This document shows, in pieces, positions 62,833 to 64,000 of a stretch of 64,000 bases of DNA; position 1 is the first letter of the stretch; each line of letters opens with the position of its first letter. Source of the stretch: Taudactylus pleione. Lineage: Eukaryota; Chordata; Amphibia; Anura; Myobatrachidae. A model generated the notes under the pieces. The model was not told the origin of the DNA, made no database searches, and saw only the letters and a program-made list of their open reading frames with translations. A program made the translations under genes and the position numbers. The stretch lies in NCBI GenBank assembly GCA_031769625.1, contig JAUIMM010000088.1, forward strand, positions 8,499,501-8,563,500, read 5' to 3'.

Positions 62833-63912
62833 TCAGAAGGACCCAATCCGCAATCCAAAAAGGTGAGTAGTCTGCAGCCACCAGGCTAACGACAGACGTA
62901 CCTCCGGGGACAGCACCATTGTCTGTGTCTTTAACCGGTGGGGCAACCCATTCCGTCTGGAGAGGATCAACTTCTGCAGAGGTCTGGAGTGAAACTGGGA
63001 AAACTCCACCATGTTGAACATCGCCACCATGGAACCCAGTAACCTCATCGCCAAGTGAATAGACACCCGGCGACTCTGCAGGCAATTGCGTACTTTTGCC
63101 TGTAATGCAGAGATCTTTTCCTCCGTCACAAAGATCCTCTGATGTTGGGAGTCCAACAGGGCTCCAAGATGGAGCATCCTCTGTGATGGCACTGGGGATG
63201 ACTTATTCCAGTTTATCAGCCAGTCGTGAGCCTGCAACACAGAGACTGTCAATTGCAGATGGTGCTGAAGGATCTCTGGAGACCGTGCCAACAGCAGAAG
63301 GTCGTCCAGATAGGGCAACAAGCGGACCCCCTGCATCCGCAGGTGGGCTGCCATGACTTTAGTAAACACTCGAGGAGCTGTGGCGAGAACAAAGGGCAGT
63401 GCCTGAAATTGGAAGTGTTGGTCTCCTACTGAAAACCTGAGGAAACGCTGGTGTGCTGAGACAATGGGAATATGCAGGTAAGCATTCTGAATATCTAGCG
63501 ACACCATAAAATCCCCCGGCTCCATTGCCAAAATGATGGAACGCAGGGTCTCCATCCTGAACAGAGGAACCATCAAGAATTTGTTGAGTGATTTGAGGTT
63601 GAGGATGGGCCTGTAAGACCCATTGGGTTTTTGTACCAGAAAAAGATTGGAGTAATACCCCGAACCTCTCTGGGACAATGGGACCGGCACTATAACTCCA
63701 GCCAGGAGCATAGAGTGGATCACCTTCTGGAATTCCCGGGCCTTGTCTTCATCTGACTGAAGGTCCATGGTGAAAAACCGGCTGGGAGGCCTCAGCCGGA
63801 AGGAGAGGGCGTACCCCTGAGAGACCACTTCTCTTATCCAAGAGTCTACGGTTGTGAGACACCAGCACTGAGCGAACTGAAGAAGCTGGCATCTCACTTT
63901 GGGGTCCCCCAA
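62833..63912 (-). CDS. DIRS reverse transcriptase (359 codons, open)
   Basis: An open frame with the RT palm motifs: GYYSNLFLVQKPNGSYRPIL (residues about 85-104), MVSLDIQNAYLHIPI with catalytic Asp 130, FQALPFVLATAPRVFTKVM (about 169-186), and LLPYLDDLLLLA with YLDD at 201-204 (63301-63312). The thumb-like segment continues to SLAWWLQTTHLFGLRIGSF. All three catalytic aspartates are present. The methionine at 63912 is just the first in frame; the real protein probably begins further right. It stops at 62833, before the RNase H frame, by an apparent frameshift. Without the rest this is a remnant, though the RT domain itself looks intact. Confidence 0.88.
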   Translation of the reverse strand: MGDPKVRCQLLQFAQCWCLTTVDSWIREVVSQGYALSFRLRPPSRFFTMDLQSDEDKAREFQKVIHSMLLAGVIVPVPLSQRGSGYYSNLFLVQKPNGSYRPILNLKSLNKFLMVPLFRMETLRSIILAMEPGDFMVSLDIQNAYLHIPIVSAHQRFLRFSVGDQHFQFQALPFVLATAPRVFTKVMAAHLRMQGVRLLPYLDDLLLLARSPEILQHHLQLTVSVLQAHDWLINWNKSSPVPSQRMLHLGALLDSQHQRIFVTEEKISALQAKVRNCLQSRRVSIHLAMRLLGSMVAMFNMVEFSQFHSRPLQKLILSRRNGLPHRLKTQTMVLSPEVRLSLAWWLQTTHLFGLRIGSF

Positions 63913-64000
63913 GGGGAGGCCCGTCCCGTCATGACTTGGGAGTTGGACGTCTTGTACTCCAAGCCTGCTTCTTTGGCTTGGCAGATTTCTTGGCCCCTGT

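Larger units (their letters stand above)
60153..64000 (-). mobile_element. DIRS retrotransposon, truncated by window edge
   Basis: Reading right to left: RT, RNase H, tyrosine recombinase, then a terminal region with inverted repeats. This is the layout of DIRS elements, which insert via a tyrosine recombinase and have no LTR-type integrase. The left terminus is near 'agatatatggtaagaactta' (60157). The gag and upstream terminus would lie beyond 64000. Frameshifts and a MITE inside the recombinase make this copy non-functional. Confidence 0.88.

Overview
The window reads as intergenic or intronic DNA from a large, repeat-rich vertebrate genome, most likely an anuran amphibian (inference). The grounds are the mixture of elements: a DIRS tyrosine-recombinase retrotransposon, several hAT families, Tc1, piggyBac-type and 3-bp-TSD miniature elements, an L2-clade LINE with a partner tRNA-type SINE, and long (TA)n/(TG)n tracts. 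I found no host protein-coding gene, rRNA, free-standing tRNA gene or CRISPR array. Every reading frame with a recognisable protein signature belongs to a transposable element, and almost all are broken.

Layout. 0-4.7 kb: unassigned DNA with short palindromic MITEs; one hAT MITE has an exact 8-bp target-site duplication (TSD). 4.7-10.5 kb: a 5'-truncated Tc1 transposase remnant abuts a degenerate hAT element (hAT-A). hAT-A carries about 40 copies of a 40-bp repeat, a BED finger, the TTDMWTS core and an embedded inverted repeat, and is followed by a 220-bp palindrome. 11-17.5 kb: AT/GA inverted blocks, a MITE, then hAT-B copy 1 (12433-14999), hairpin-rich repeats and a 540-bp MITE. 17.5-31 kb: mostly decayed repeats, C-rich minisatellites, microsatellites, a tRNA-SINE and a piggyBac-type MITE. 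31-38 kb: MITEs with 3-bp TSDs (one nested in another), a SINE split by a hAT MITE, and a hAT element containing an L2 3' end. 38-44 kb: a hairpin-serial repeat, a solo LTR and an L2 reverse-transcriptase pseudogene. 44-52 kb: MITEs, minisatellites split by an insertion, microsatellites, a long palindrome and a hammerhead-like motif. 52147-56983: hAT-B copy 2, inverted relative to copy 1. 57-60 kb: MITE, telomere-like dispersed repeat. 60.15-64 kb: a minus-strand DIRS element (RT, RNase H, tyrosine recombinase) whose recombinase is split by a MITE; it runs off the right edge.

The most interesting structure is hAT-B. Its two copies have exact 8-bp TSDs and near-identical ends. Each keeps only the N-terminal and C-terminal (dimerisation) parts of a hAT transposase; the catalytic middle is replaced by a tandem array of ~138-bp units (3 units in one copy, 16 in the other), and a related ~160-bp array sits upstream. 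Neither copy can supply transposase, so they presumably move with a transposase made elsewhere. The decayed hAT-A still shows the catalytic region that hAT-B lacks. All coordinates and repeat counts were read by eye and carry small errors.
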